Shown: positions 12,980-26,440, counted from the stretch's first letter. The stretch is 64,000 nt of DNA from Allacma fusca (GCA_947179485.1 OX359246.1:13392001-13456000); one strand, 5' to 3'. Notes: generated from the sequence alone by a model not told the origin. Made by a program: numbers and translations.

Positions 12980-13618
12980 CAGCCACTATAACGAGACTCT
13001 CCGTTACAAATATACATAAGGCTCAAAGGAGTTGAGCAACTTCCCAGTAACGATTTCGGGACGATCCACTACAAATGAAATCATGGGGGCATGTACGACC
13101 ATCCTAAAAAATACAGATCGTGGAGAGCATCCCAGAGACCAGGAATTATAACGTGGGGTCTCGCTATAACGGCCCTCCTCAAAAACACCCTGGAGTTCCA
13201 TAAAACCCAAATTATTTTATGAAAGAATCGTTTGGCGTTTTGCAAAAAAAAAAAAAAAAAAATTGGAAGCCAGATAAAATTTTTGAATTTTACAAAAATC
13301 TCTAGTTATAACCAGAGCCCGCGGTACTTTTCCATGGGAACTTTTACAGATCTCGTCCTCAATGTCGAACCCATAAGCACATTCACATATGGCACTCAGC
13401 CAGGAGAAGAAGACGGGTGAGAAGATAGGACGAGAGGAGTACAATCCCGCCTTGTTATAACTTCAGCCCTAGGTTAAGCGCAAAAAAATTTTACATGGTA
13501 ACTCAATGGGAATTCAATGGTAACTTTGTGGGCACTTTAGGGAAAATTTGGAAAAACCAGATTTTTTTCTAAAATTTTGGGGTTTTATGTTAGGGGCCGT
13601 TATAGGGATACTGGAGTG
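12979..13618. mobile_element. MITE-like inverted repeats with TATAACGAGACTCT ends
   Basis: ACTATAACGAGACTCTCCGT at 12985 is mirrored near 13150-13175 (minus strand GTTATAGCGAGACCCCACGT). A further related inverted end lies at 13590-13618. Related words occur in the AP-2 mu intron. Termini and target duplication are not resolved. Confidence 0.4.
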
Positions 13619-13989
13619 TATTTTGGGTGTAGATACTCATACATGAGGCAGAACTAGGGCCGAGAGCAAAGGGAAAAAATCATAATCGATCTTTCCCGTT
13701 TTTCAAGACATTGCTTTCTCCAGGATCTTTCTCTTTTCTTATTTTTAGGAATTGCTTCTTCTCTCCTTCTTCGTCTTTTACTTCTATTCCGAGGATTTTT
13801 CCAGTGGCCTTCCGAACCCATTTTATCTTTTCTCTGGGAATGGCTTGAGCATGGGCGTACATATGGGTGAGAAACATAATGATACACTTATCATCTCAAG
13901 TGGAGATAAAACCAAACAAGTACCAGAAGTGAAAGCACAAGGACTGGGTTTTCTACAGTGAATTTCTAAGTAGCACAGACGCTCTTGAA

Positions 13990-14645
13990 AAATGTTTTTA
14001 GAGAGCAATTTTTTCCTTGGGGGTTTAAAATTTTGTAAAGTTTTTCACTTTGCCCCTAAAAAAAGGAATTTTACGACAAATGGGAAATTGTATTTCTCAA
14101 CATTTTCCATAATTTTTTCCCGAATTTTGTCCAGGTTTTATCAAAATTTTGCCCAATATTCTCTGAAAATTATACGCAATTTTTGTCCAGATTTTCTAAT
14201 TTTTTGCCCAATTTTGGACCAGGTTTTATCAAAATTTTGCCCAACATTTTCTGAAAATTATACGCAATTTTTGTCCAGGTTGCCTTAAAAGGTTCCCTAG
14301 TTTTTGTCCTGGTTTTGTCAAAATTTTGCTCAACACTCTCTGAAAAATATTACAATTTTTGTCCATGTTTTCTGAAAACTGCACTAAATTTTCTGCACTT
14401 TTTATCAAAATTTTGCGCAATATATTCTAGTTGTTCAGAAAATGCAGCCCAATTTTCCCTCAAGATGTTACCCTTTTTCACCGCAGAATTTCTCAAAATT
14501 TTACTTCAGATTTAGTTCCAGTATTTTAAACATTGTACCTAATTTTCCTCAGTTTTGCAGAAAAATTACCCCAATTTTGTCAGGATTTTTTCCCCAGGAT
14601 TTAGCATCTTTTTCCCAATATTTTTCCTGCCCCAATGACCTCGGG
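13990..14645. repeat. Degenerate TTTTGTCCAGG/TTTTGCCCAA repeat
   Basis: Short T-rich words with an 88-bp duplication (CCAGGTTTTATCAAAATTTT at 14131 and 14219). Open frames of 60-100 codons here are repeat artefacts. Confidence 0.8.
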
Positions 14646-15700
14646 ACTGGAACCTGATAAAGATTTTTTTCTTTTTATTTGACAGCCCTATGTAATTATA
14701 AGTATGCATATGTACATACAATTTTAATTATACCTATAATTGACATCCACACGCACCTTTGACTCTCAAGGTGTAAATTCCTGAGGTGAAAAATTTACGG
14801 GTTGTTTGCACCTTCAAATATTCCAATGCTATAGGATACGCCATGTGATTATCATTTTTTTCATAAATTTTTATGCACATTGTGACACCAAAGCCAAATT
14901 TTAAATGTGTTTTTAAGGTTTCGAATTTCCAGTAAATTATTTTTGAAAAATTGTGAAGCAAAATTTTAGGATTTTATTGGGATTTTTTGTTTGTATGGGG
15001 AAATAATTGAACACACCCTATATTTTTATTTCAGGTTGGAAGTCACCTTCGTGCTAATGTCCCATTCTTAGATTTTTTATAGAGAACGATTTAGGGAAGG
15101 AGAGAGAGTGAGAGAGTGGAAAGCTTATTTTGTTTCTTTATCCTCCCTTCAATCTTTATTATTGAGTCGTTGGAGAAAATGCGTGATTTCATTTGTTCAC
15201 AGATTTTAGCTTCCTCTATACAAGAAATATTTACGGTGGGAGTATATGCATATATTTTGGGGGTTCAAAAAATACTTGAAGTATTTCCAAAGGAATTTTC
15301 CATGTGTATAGAATTGCTCACTTAATTTTTATCCAGATTTCCATGAGGATTTATTCTATCCCCATAAGTCGTCACAGACTCTTAAATGCCAGCTAGAAGG
15401 GATATGGGATTTTATGGCGAAAATTTTATTGCAGAAGGAGTTCTCATGGGTGCAAATTGTTTCGCAAATGTTTTAATTATATTGTAAACCACTGTTACGC
15501 TAATACACTCGAAATTTCGACAAACCCTAAATTTAAGCAAAATTCTTGAGCTAAATTTCTTGAACACAATTTTATTATTCAGATCCCAACCGGAAAATAA
15601 AAGCGTATTTAATCTAAAAGATCTGGACATTTTTTTCACGGATTTCGGTCCCAGTTTCCGATGCAACTTTTGACAAATCAACGTCTGAAACGAAATAGGT
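14645..15700. other. Non-genic stretch
   Basis: Nothing recognised beyond short chance frames; TATGTACATACAATTTTAAT near 14710 is a TA-rich palindromic zone. Confidence 0.4.
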
Positions 15701-16500
15701 TTCTCGAACCATGGACTTGCAAGAAGTCACTCAAAGAACCGATTCTGAATCGCATCGATTTCAAATCAGTGTTTAATCGGAAACAGTCTTCGCTCGTATG
15801 ACGAGCGATGCGACTCTCGCGGCGACTCAAAATAGCGAGGTTTCAGTACTTGCATCGACTCAAAAGAGCGAGGCTTCAGTACTTGCATCGACTCAAAAGA
15901 GCGAGGCTTCAGTACTTGCATCGACTTAAAAGAGCGAGGCTTCAGTACTTGCATCGACTTAAAAGAGCGAGGATTCAGTACTTGCATCGACTTAAAAGAG
16001 CGAGGCTCCAGTACTTGCATCGACTTAAAAGAGCGAGGCTTTAGTACTTGCATCGTGTTTAATAGACACCTTGAAATTATCACAGCAGTAACGGATAATG
16101 ATTCCTCCGATATGATCTCGGGAAGATCTAATCGAACATCTCCAGAGTCCTTTAAAAACTCTTGATGAATTCCGGACAAATGGACTCTCAACCGATGCAG
16201 CGTATTATTTCACAGATTCATAACTTTTCAATGTGCTTCGTTCTGGAATGCATCGTCAAATTGTTGATACGAGACTTCCTAGTGTCTACTGAGCGTTGTG
16301 TACCTCCGGAAGATTGAAAACACGATTCGATGCAGCGATGCAGAACTCAATTTTTTAGATATTTCAGAGTTAAGTCTATTCAGCGTTATGCATCGATCCG
16401 ACTGGGAGACCCGCTATAATATGTACACGATGGTATCAAATTGACATCTCCCAGCATCGGGCACATCGGTCCTTATGGTAAGTGATTCGAGGCCCCAATT
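15700..16500. other. G+C-richer island enclosing a 33-bp array
   Basis: This 0.8-kb stretch is visibly richer in G+C and in ATCGATGC-type words than its surroundings. It has many TCGA/GATC words, a 33-bp minisatellite, and a donor-like ATGGTAAGTGATTCG at 16478. It may be a separate insertion (transposon or LTR-like). No terminal repeats or protein domain are recognised. Confidence 0.35.
15824..16060. repeat. 33-bp minisatellite, seven copies
   Basis: CATCGACT(C/T)AAAAGAGCGAGG recurs at 15853, 15886, 15919, 15952, 15985, 16018 and 16051, exactly 33 bp apart. The period keeps several frames open at once on both strands (11-residue units such as SMQVLKPRSFK on minus), so none can be called coding from openness alone. 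Confidence 0.97.
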
Positions 16501-17006
16501 GAGAATTTTTTTCCCCTGTTACGAAAAAAAAGAAAGTTAGCGAGAACTTTCCCTTGTGAAACTTGTGGTCAATTGTGAGCCTGCTCTCGGAATACTAACT
16601 GGGAAAGAAGCCCAGTGTCGTTTGTACTCCGAGACAGACTGCACGTTCGTTATAGAGTCCATAGGGAGCCTGAGAGCGTGCTAAGGAACGAGACACTCCT
16701 CGAGACTCCCGAATTAGACGTCCCACACTTATTAAATACGGAGGGGTAATTTGGAGGAATTCTCCTAAACAAGCACGTAATATCAACTCAATGCAATCCT
16801 ACACTCTATCATTGTCCCTGGGTCAGTTAATTGTAACTCGTGCATTTTTTCTCATGGTGACTTCCGATGTACAGGGTGAGTCTCGATAGAGCGTCCCCCT
16901 TGGGAACAGCACCTGGACCATTCGAATTCTCTCACATTACCCCAATTGTGACCCCTTTGACCAAGTTCAATTTTGATCCATGTTTGAAACATCCATAATT
17001 TTTTTT

Positions 17007-17037
17007 TTCCGATGTGGAACACAACTCCACATCGGAA
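17007..17037. repeat. Perfect 12-bp hairpin
   Basis: TTCCGATGTGGA (17007-17018) and its exact reverse complement TCCACATCGGAA (17026-17037) flank a 7-nt loop, directly after a T-run. Confidence 0.9.
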
Positions 17038-17366
17038 ATTAGTACCCGGAACAGTATTCCACCAATGTTCTTTTTCTCCTCTTGCAGGTGACAAATAGCA
17101 GAGGTGACAGTTGAGGAAACCTGAGTCGAGGATCCTGAACGTGTCCTGTATATCCAATTTTTTTAGGAGACCGGAGGCTTTTATAAGGGGTACGGTTTAT
17201 CGAGACTCAAGAGAAATGACTGAATATTTTTGACCATTAGAAGTCTATGTTTTGGAATAAAATTCGTGAGGAGGAAATCCTACAGGTTAGAAACTTTATC
17301 CATTTTTCATGTTTGATGGAAGTTTTTTTTTCTTTTGGTATAGGATATAATTATAGGGTGTAGATA

Positions 17367-17401
17367 GTGTGTGTGTCTGTTGTGTGTGTGTGTGTGTGTG
17401 C
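17367..17401. repeat. (TG)n microsatellite
   Basis: Imperfect GT run of about 35 bp. Confidence 0.9.
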
Positions 17402-17859
17402 TTTTTTAGGAGGGAGACAAAAAGTTTTTGGGGTGATTAAGCCAAGAATGTTTTGTGAGGTATGACCTCCTTATTTTACGAATATTTAAGTTTTGTGGGA
17501 GGAATATTCTAAATACCGAAGGAATGACTGGGAGGGAGAGTTTTTATAAAGGCAATAAAATTGGGAGTAATTTGATATCCAGTGGTACTCGGGATGGGGT
17601 CGGGTATTCTTTGGTTTAGGCTTTTTGAGAGCATAGGAATATGTACAGTGGGTGCTGCAGTTTATTTTTTTTGAAACAGCATTATATTTGTTAGTTTTAG
17701 GAGCTTTTGAAAAAATGTTTCATTTTAAGGGGTAACCAAAATTTCGTTAAAAAATTTTAGTATTATTGTAAATCTTGTGGGTTTTGTGATAAAATGTAAA
17801 CTGCCAAAATTTTCTGTGGAAGCTGGATAAATTATTTTTTTTTAATTTTTGAAAAATTT

Positions 17860-18620
17860 AAATGTGTGCTCAATTTGCATGGATTTTTGTAAAGTGATAA
17901 TTTCTATGGATTTTGGTAAAATCTTAATTTCTATGGATTTTGGTAAAATCTTAATTTCTATGGATTTTGGTAAAATCTTAATTTCTGTGCATTTTGGTAA
18001 AATTCGAATTTCTGTGCATTTTGCTAAAATGGTAATTTCTGTGCAATTTGGTAAAATTCGAATTTCTGTGCATTTTGATAAAATGGTAATTTCTGGGCAT
18101 TTTGGTAAAATTCGAATTTCTGTGCATTTTGGTAAAATTCGAATTTCTGTAGATTTTGCTAAAATGGTAATTTCTGGGTATTTCGGTAAATGGTAATTTC
18201 TGGGTATTTCGGTAAAATGGTAATTTCTGTAGACTGGTAAAATGGGAATTTCTGTGGATTTTGGTAAAATTCGAATTTCTGTAGATTTTGATAAAATGGT
18301 AATTTCTGCTTATTTCGGTAAAATTGTAATTTCCGTTGATTTTTGCAAAACGGTAATTGTTGTACATTTTAGTAAAATGGTAATTTTTGTGCATTTTGGT
18401 AAAATGGTAATTTCTGTAGATTTTGGTAAAATGGGAATTTCTGTGGATTTTTAAAATTGGTAATTTTTGTGGATTTTTAAAATTGGTAATTGTTGTGGAT
18501 TTTGGTAAAATTGTAATTTCAGCGGATTTTGGTAAAATTGTAATTTCTGTGAATTTTGGTAAACTTGTAATTGCTTTGGATTTCGGTAAAATCTAAATTT
18601 TTGCAGCACGGTAAATTTGA
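17860..18620. repeat. 27-bp minisatellite of TTTTGGTAAAAT words
   Basis: CTATGGATTTTGGTAAAAT recurs at 17904, 17931 and 17958 (27 bp). Diverged copies with TTTCTGTGCATTTTGGTAAA continue to about 18620, some 27 units. Repeat-derived frames of 70-138 codons are open on both strands. Confidence 0.95.
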
Positions 18621-21600
18621 GGAAGTTTGGCAATCTGGCAATTTATAGAATTTCACTGAGATGGTATTTTTTAAAATTTTGGTAAAACAAATTTAAATTT
18701 CATTTTGGCTTTAATTTAAATTCTTGAGAAACAATTTTTAACTGTCTATTGCCTTTCGGAAGTGATTTCTCTGTCATTGCTGCTAACCACTGTGAATGTA
18801 TTACAGGGTCAGTTGAGCCCACTCGTAAATTCTGCGAACTCGTGTCGAGCACTGTTCCGTAAAAACGTGAACACTTTTCACATGCTTATTTTATCCAATT
18901 TTTCTTAGTGTTTTGTTTCGATAAAAAAAGTTTAATTCCTTGTGAAATACTACGGACTGAGAGTGAGTGTGGGACGGGGGAAAGTAAGGTACGTGGTACT
19001 TATTGTGACTGGTGAAGGACGGTGCTTGTAAAATTTCGGAACTAACTAATCAAAGGTGGACTTTGGAACTGTGACACAAATACAAAGCTGACGCTATCAG
19101 TCACTAAGGATTAGCCCGAGTGCTAACAATTACGGAAGTGACAGCACATTTTTCAAATGTTTCGCTCCCCGTCCTTTATTTTCACATGCACAGGTTTTAT
19201 CACATATGTATATTTAACTCCTTGCGGTCTGCGGGCTTTGATTGGCGGCTTTCACCTCCAAATGTATTCAGGCCTGTGTCATTTTAATGTATGTTACTTT
19301 TACATTCGTTCAAATCATCCTCGGTCCGATTATTGTTGTTCCCGTAATTTGCATATTTAGTCTCTTTTTTTTAAATTCCTACTCTAAATTCTATTTCTAT
19401 CTCAGTTTGCCCCTGAAAATTCGATCAAATCTCAATTCGCCCCTGAAAATTAATTAAATCTTAATTGAACCCTAAAAATTCTATTAATTCCCAAAGCGCC
19501 CCTGAAAATTCTATTAAATTTCAATTCACCCCTAAAAATTCTAATAAATCTCAATTCACCCCTTAAAATTATATTAAATCTCACTTCGCCCCTTGAAATT
19601 CCATAAGATTCCCCTGCACCCCTTTAAAAACTTCATCAAAGCTCCTTTGCAAAAATTGTATTTAATTTTTGCTCCATAAAAACGCTCCGCCCCAATTGAT
19701 TTTTCCCTGAAAATGAGTCCCCAAATAATGGGAGCTCATAATAGAAAAATGAATAAGGCAAGCCCAATATGTCCGTTCCATGAGAAAGGCTAGGAAAAAG
19801 AGACTGACGTGCTCACACAACTTGAGGGAAATTAGCTTAACGAAGTCAATTCATTAATCATTTTTGTACAAGCCTTGAGTTGATATTTCACACTCACACA
19901 CAACATCCCACAAATTAACGGCGCACACAATAACAAGCCCCTAAAAGCCTCTCAATATATTTACACACTCGTGACAAAATTCCTATATAAAAATTAAAAG
20001 AAAATAATCACTCCACGAAAAAAGGAATTCCCTATGCTTTCCCTATGTAACACATGGAAATACATACCTACCTCCATAACATATGCAATCTCTCAAAATA
20101 TATTTTCACCTTATCCGAAAACAAACCTAAAAAAACAAAGACTCCATATTTTAAAAATTTCACTTCCCCCAAAATGTAGCAAATTTTCCGGTCAAATTTT
20201 CAAAATTTGTTTCAGCTCACTAGCCCTAAAACTCCGAGTTCCAAGGTTAAGGGAAATAATTGGGGGTTTTGACAAATTTGATTTTTAGGATTAAAATTTT
20301 CAGTATTAATTTTTTACAGAAATTCTAAAATTTTAAGAAAAAAAACCTTTTCTAAATTTTATGAAAGAAATTAGACTCTTTTGAATGCGCCCTCTTTAAG
20401 TCTTTTATCTTCAAAATTTTAGGAACAGGGAAGAAAATTGTGCAGGATTTTAAGGGTAAAAAATCAAAAGTTTGAGGAAAAAATTTCCTACAGGTGTTCC
20501 TGCACAAACGGTTGGATAATTTAGGGTGATTTTCCATTTTAAGGAACAAATTTTGTTTTTCGAGTAAAATTCTTTCTCTTAAAATTTGCACTAATTTTAC
20601 ATACGAAATATGTACGCTATTTATACTAAATTTAACTTTAAAAAAAATAAGGAACCTCGAGAAAACAAAACCATCTCAATTGCAAATTTTTTTTTGAAAT
20701 TTACATGAAGCAGTATTTGAAGTGGGGGGATGGAAAATTGGTTCTGAAAAATGATGGGTTTAAAATGATTGTCAATTTTGTTCAAGTACTTATCCTGTCA
20801 GTTAGGCCTCAAACCCTCCACTCGGCAAGGATCTAATGGCCCGCTGGGGACTGAATACATTTTCATTGTTTTCTCCTATCCTGTATCATATAGGATTGTA
20901 AAAACCCCTATGTTAATATATATCAGGTCTCGGTGACGCATTTAACCCTAATGCCCCTATAGACCCAAACAAGTAAAAATTTTTGCCCCTTTGCCGTAAC
21001 TTATTTTTGGGGCAAAAATTTTACAAATTTTACCCTTACCCATTAACAAAAATTTTAGAACATGTACATATCGTTCTATTTCTAAATTCCTGGCCATTCA
21101 TAAAATTTTGCAAAATTTTGCAAAATTTATTTTTTAAATTAATTCTGCCCTTAAAAAATTGCGGGTGGGGAATATTTTATGGGAGTTCAGGCCGCATGCT
21201 CCTAATGGAGAACTTATGAGCTAGAACACGCTGTTGGGGAGGTTTGACTGTTGACAAAAAAAATGCGTTTTCCTGGTTTTAAGTGTAAAATATCATTTTT
21301 ATATCCCTATGCGTATATATACATATGAGGGAAGGGGAGAAGGGTTTTCATTGGCCAGATGTAGTGTAAGGTGGGTGAAGAGGGTAAATAGGCCCTAATT
21401 TTTTTGCATTTAGTAAAATTGTAAATATTAACGGTCCAGATGTGAGTATTAGTCAAAAAACACTTCTTGAAAAAATTATCTTTCGGTAAAAATATCCCTT
21501 TTTGCGCTTATTTAGTGCAAGCTGGACGTAAGAGCATTTTTAGCTTTTTAAGACCAAGTTGCATATTTAGCACATTTTGCTTTTAACTTGAAGTTAGTGA

Positions 21601-22165
21601 ATTTTCACCGGAGGCAACAAGTATTTTGGAGGATTTGTGGAGGATTTGAAGTGAAATAGCCGGTTTTGCTTCTTCACAGTTGAGGATTTACATGTAGGGA
21701 CTTGTAGGATTAGTAGAGGAGGGATATGTGTGTATTTTTTTTAGGTGGAACATATGGGTAGGGCGAGAGGGGCTTGGGATAATATTATTTTCAAATTTAT
21801 TCTCTCCTGAGACTTTGCCCACATCTAGGAGAAAGGCACTGTGTAGGAACTTTATACATGGTCGTGATGGAGGGATAATGTGAAAGTGGGCAGAGATGGA
21901 GAGGGATCAGAGTCCGCGGATGGTTACTCTAAACGATTTCATGTTGCTTACTTGAATAACGGAGCTCGTATAAAACACACGAGACAAACAAGATGACTTT
22001 TCTGGATCATCTCCTTTTTTTCGAGATGCATCATCAAAAGCTCTCCCTCCCTTTTATCATCAATCAAAATATCTAAAGTTGCATTCAAGTGCATTTACAA
22101 TATTTCCCAATTTCTGGCTTTTTCCATTATTTGGGACGCCACTGCGTCTGTGAGGAGGTCGAATG
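18620..22165. other. Non-genic stretch
   Basis: Apart from the 30-bp array at 19.4 kb, only A+T-rich unique sequence. A TTACAGGGTCAGTTGAGCCC acceptor-like site at 18810 has no supported exon. Confidence 0.4.
19390..19630. repeat. About 30-bp CGCCCCTGAAAATT repeat
   Basis: Seven to eight copies of CTCAATTCGCCCCTGAAAAT with small changes (ACCCCTAAAAATT). Confidence 0.85.
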
Positions 22166-23425
22166 GCTTAAATAGATTTTGAATTGGACGCAAAATGTTC
22201 TAAATACATTTTGAGTTGGAAGCAAAATGTTCTGAATATATTTTGAATTAGAAGCAGAATGTTCTAAAAACATTTCGAATTAGAAGCAAAATATTATTGT
22301 AAATACATTTTGAATTAGAAGCAAAACGTTCTAAATATATTTTGAATTAGAAGCAGAATGTTCTAAATACATTTCGAATTAGAAGCAAAATATTATTGTA
22401 AATACATTTTGAATTAGAAGCAAAATATTGTAAATGCATTTTGAACTGGAAGCAAAATGTTCTGAATACATTTTGAATTGGAAGCAAAACGTTCTAAATA
22501 TATTTTTAATTAGAAGCAAAATGTTCTAAATGCATTTTGAATTAGAATCGAAACGTTCTAAATGCATTTTTAATTAGAAGCAAACCGTTCTAAATGCATT
22601 TAGAATTAGAAGCAAAATGTACTATATATGCTCTTAATTACAAGCAAAATGTTCTAAATACATTTTGAATTAGAAGCAAATTATTGTAAATACATTTCGA
22701 ATTAGAAGCAAAATATTATTGTAAATACATTTTGAATTAGAAGCAAAATATTGTAAATGCATTTTGAACTGGAAGCAAAATTTTCTGAATACATTTTGAA
22801 TTGGAAGCAAAACGTTCTAAATATATTTTTAATTAGAAGCAAAATGTTCTAAATGCATTTTGAATTAGAATCGAAACGTTCTAAATGCATTTTTAATTAG
22901 AAGCAAACCGTTCTAAATGCATTTAGAATTAGAAGCAAAATGTACTATATATGCTCTTAATTACAAGCAAAATGTTCTAAATACATTTTGAATTAGAAGC
23001 AAATTATTGTAAATACATTTTGAATTAGAAGCAAAACGTTCTAAATATATTTTGAATTAGAAGCAGAATGTTCTAAATACATTTCGAATTAGAAGCAAAA
23101 TATTATTGTAAATACATTTTGAATTAGAAGCAAAATATTGTAAATGCATTTTGAACTGGAAGCAAAATGTTCTGAATACATTTTGAATTGGAAGCAAAAC
23201 GTTCTAAATATATTTTTAATTAGAAGCAAAATGTTCTAAATGCATTTTGAATTAGAATCGAAACGTTCTAAATGCATTTTTAATTAGAAGCAAACCGTTC
23301 TAAATGCATTTAGAATTAGAAGCAAAATGTACTATATATGCTCTTAATTACAAGCAAAATGTTCTAAATACATTTTGAATTAGAATCAAAATCTTGTAAA
23401 TAGACATTGAATTAGAAGCAAAACG
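22165..23425. repeat. 31-33 bp satellite with higher-order structure
   Basis: GAATTAGAAGCAAAATGTTC and CTAAATACATTTT alternate over 1.25 kb. A variant block containing GTACTATATATGCTCTTAAT recurs with its context at 22621, 22943 and 23331, spacings of 322 and 388 bp, so multi-unit blocks were duplicated together. Confidence 0.95.
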
Positions 23426-23429
23426 TTCT

Positions 23430-23715
23430 AAATGCAATCCAACAAACAGCAAAATGTTCTAAAAGCAATCCAAGTAAGAGCAAAATGTTCTAAAAGCAAT
23501 CCAAGTAAGAGCAAAATGTTCTAAAAGCAATCCAAGTAAGAGCAAAATGTTCTAAAAGCAATCCAAGTAAGAGCAAAATGTTCTAAAAGCAATCCAAGTA
23601 AGAGCAAAATGTTCTAAAAGCAATCCAAGTAAGAGCAAAATGTTCTAAACGCAATCCAACTAAGAGCAAAATGTTCTAAACGCAATCCAAGTCAGAGCAA
23701 AATGTTCTAAAAGCG
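23430..23715. repeat. 31-bp tandem repeat, about nine copies
   Basis: AAAAGCAATCCAAGTAAGAG recurs every 31 bp from 23461. It continues the preceding satellite through the shared GCAAAATGTTCTAAA word but is far more homogeneous. Confidence 0.95.
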
Positions 23716-26440
23716 TTTTCAATCATTAAAATAAAATGTCCTCGAGTATGTTTTTGTTTCAGATAGCCCCTTTTGATTTTAGCACAGCCCACATAGTCCA
23801 TTTTGTATTGAAGCAAAAATGCATTTAGATCCTTTTGCAACCGCACTGTAAATAGAATCCCTGTTGTAAGAAAGTGTATAGTCATTACAAACGAAAACAT
23901 TTCGTTTACATTCCGATTCGGCATGGTTTTGCAACCAAAGGTCACAAAAGGTCAAACGTGAGGTCACGGAGGTCAAATTCGTACTTCGTTCATAACTCCC
24001 TCAATTCAAGTCGGATTTCTTAGAAATCAAATGCGTTCAACTCGGAAAATGTTCCTCCGTTATATCTGGAAAATGTTTTTAGACATTTAGAAATGCTCTG
24101 CAAAACCGAGGAACAAGGTTGATTTAAAATTGACAATAATTGAGCCTTGCCAATAGCCTTCCGCAGGGCTGCTATTGTATTTATATATTGTGGGTGGAAT
24201 TTCAAGGGGAGATTTGGCCTTTACAATTATTATTGTTATTATTATTATTATTATCACCATGGAAGAAAATGTTAGAGAAAATTCCCGAGCTTCCCTCCCT
24301 GTTTATAGATTTCGAGAGAAAATGTGGGATTTGAGGATTTCCCTCACGTCCTCGCCTCTCCTGCTCTATGATAAATTATCTCTCAAGTACATCCCAACAA
24401 ACATGCTCCCATATACGGATCTACGCCCATATATAAAGATACACTTTCCCTTCAAATACACACACCTTCGAACATTTTTCACACGCTATAGGTTTCATGT
24501 ACCTCTCCTCACAGAGGTCTAGTAACGTTACAGACGTTAAAAAAACTGGAATTGCAACCTCACATTTTCGGAGCCATTTCAACCCAAAAAGAACACTACT
24601 AGAGTGACCAGTTCCCATGTATAGCCTCACAGTCCGACCTTTTTATAAGGGACCCCCCAAAAACCTACATTTAAATCCCACATTTTTCTCCCCCAATTTT
24701 TCAATTTCCTTAAAAAATATAAAATCCCTAAAATTGTCTTCATAAAATATGCTCCCACCCGTAAAATACATTAAAATCGTATTTATCTCCCAAATTTTTT
24801 TTGCGTATCCGTAAAAAAAATTTTACGCCCCTAAAATGTTTTGTTTTTTTTTAAATATTGTAAAAACGCCTGTAAAATTTTTTCGTAAGGAGGATTTTAT
24901 ATTGAGCTAGGACATTACATACTTGTTCTATTTAAACACACGCTCTCACCTCTTCCTCTCTCACTTTTCCCTCTTTTCGTCTGGGCTTAACCCTTAGTTA
25001 GTTTTTTTGAGGTCTGACTCCCTCCGGGTTCAAAATGACACTCTCCACTCAATAATTCAAGTTGACATGGCCGCCCCAGCCATACAAATGAGAGGTGGGG
25101 AAATAAACATCTCGCTATAAAATCCAAGGACTCTTCTCCCTCTCTCCCATTTCTTCCCTCTCCAGCCCGACCATAAACCACAAGTATGTGCCTCTGCTTG
25201 AGTAGTAGCCTCGGAATTCCCTAATTTTTGCCAACTGGTCATAATTCCCTGGAAAACAATCTCGCAATTTATTTAAAATTGCGCGTGTACGCAATTTTTC
25301 TGAAAAAAAAAAATATCCGGGCAAAAAAATCACTGAAACATTCCTAATTTTTTTATATTTCCCATCCTTTTGTTCTAACTAAGCTGTATTTACAAATTGC
25401 AATGAAAATATTGGGGAAATTTAAGAAAATCTGGGAAAATTCCTGGTTATTTATAAGCTTGCAGCAATTTAGATTTAAAATTAATGTGTATTTTTTGGGG
25501 ATAAATTGTTTTTGGGGCACTGTGAGAATTTTTTCTTTAAAATACGTATTTTTGAGCTAACCTCTGCTCTGGAAGGTTTTGAAAGAAAGCGCCCTTAAAA
25601 ATTCAGGACTGGTTAACACTGTCGAACGCAATTTCTTTGGAACTGGACAACACTGTGTATGGAATACAATCCCAACAATGGTAATTAAGAGCATGTTCTT
25701 GGCCCAGGGTGGTATTATTTTTTGACACTATTTTTTTATAGGGGCGGAGTGAGACCAACTGCCCTATTGTTGGAGATGGTGCAATTTTTTCCACATGGTT
25801 GTTGTAAATAATAAAAGGAGGAATGTGAATTATTATTTTTGTAAGGAAAAATATAAAGGACTGAAGCCCGTGTGTAGAGGCTGAGAGGGAAGGGAGAGAG
25901 ACGTGGGGAATGTACAGTGTTCTTGTAATTTAATGTAAATGAAAATGTTAATGTAATCGAGAGGCAGGGAGACAGTTGAGAAAAAATACAACACATGTTT
26001 CTTTATAGGGGCTTCATGATCTTGTCCATGGCCAAGAATAAAATAAATGGGGCACAGCAAACCTTGCATTCATTTCAGTCCTATAGTAAATCCTTGTATA
26101 ATTTATAAATACGGCTCTGGGTGTACAGTCGAGTGTTACTGAGGGAGACCCCCTAGGAGTAGGAGAATTATAGGATTCTTTTATATATGGGATCGAAAAT
26201 ATCCTCCTTTAAACACACGTAATGCTAATTCCTCATAAGCCCTTGTGTGAGCGCTCGGGCTGAAGTAGGGGGAAAACAATATTGTTGGGGAAAGTCCCTT
26301 GAAACCTTTCACTCCGACCCTTATAAATTTTATTAAAAAAATTATGATTTTAGGGAATTTCCAAATATTTCACAGATTTTCAGTAGATTTCAGAAAATTT
26401 TCTCGAAAAATTCCGGCAAGTTTGTGAAACTTCCAAAATT
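23715..26440. other. Non-genic stretch
   Basis: Contains GGTCAAACGTGAGGTCACGG words near 23950 and TTATAAGGGACC at 24640, both repeat-like. No coding evidence. Confidence 0.4.
24229..24254. repeat. (ATT)n microsatellite
   Basis: ATT repeat of about 26 bp with one TTGTT interruption. Confidence 0.9.

Larger units (their letters stand above)
16500..17860. other. Non-genic stretch with hairpin
   Basis: Contains the 17007-17037 hairpin, a good acceptor CTCCTCTTGCAG at 17088, and a 101-codon minus frame (16852-17157) that overlaps the hairpin. No family is recognised. Confidence 0.35.

Noticed and set aside
15766..16191. 141-codon minus-strand frame with seven 11-residue repeats
   Set aside because: The 33-bp array is open in several frames on both strands and no start, splice or homology evidence singles this one out.
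16852..17157. 101-codon minus-strand frame
   Set aside because: It overlaps a perfect hairpin and repeat-like sequence, and no domain is recognisable.
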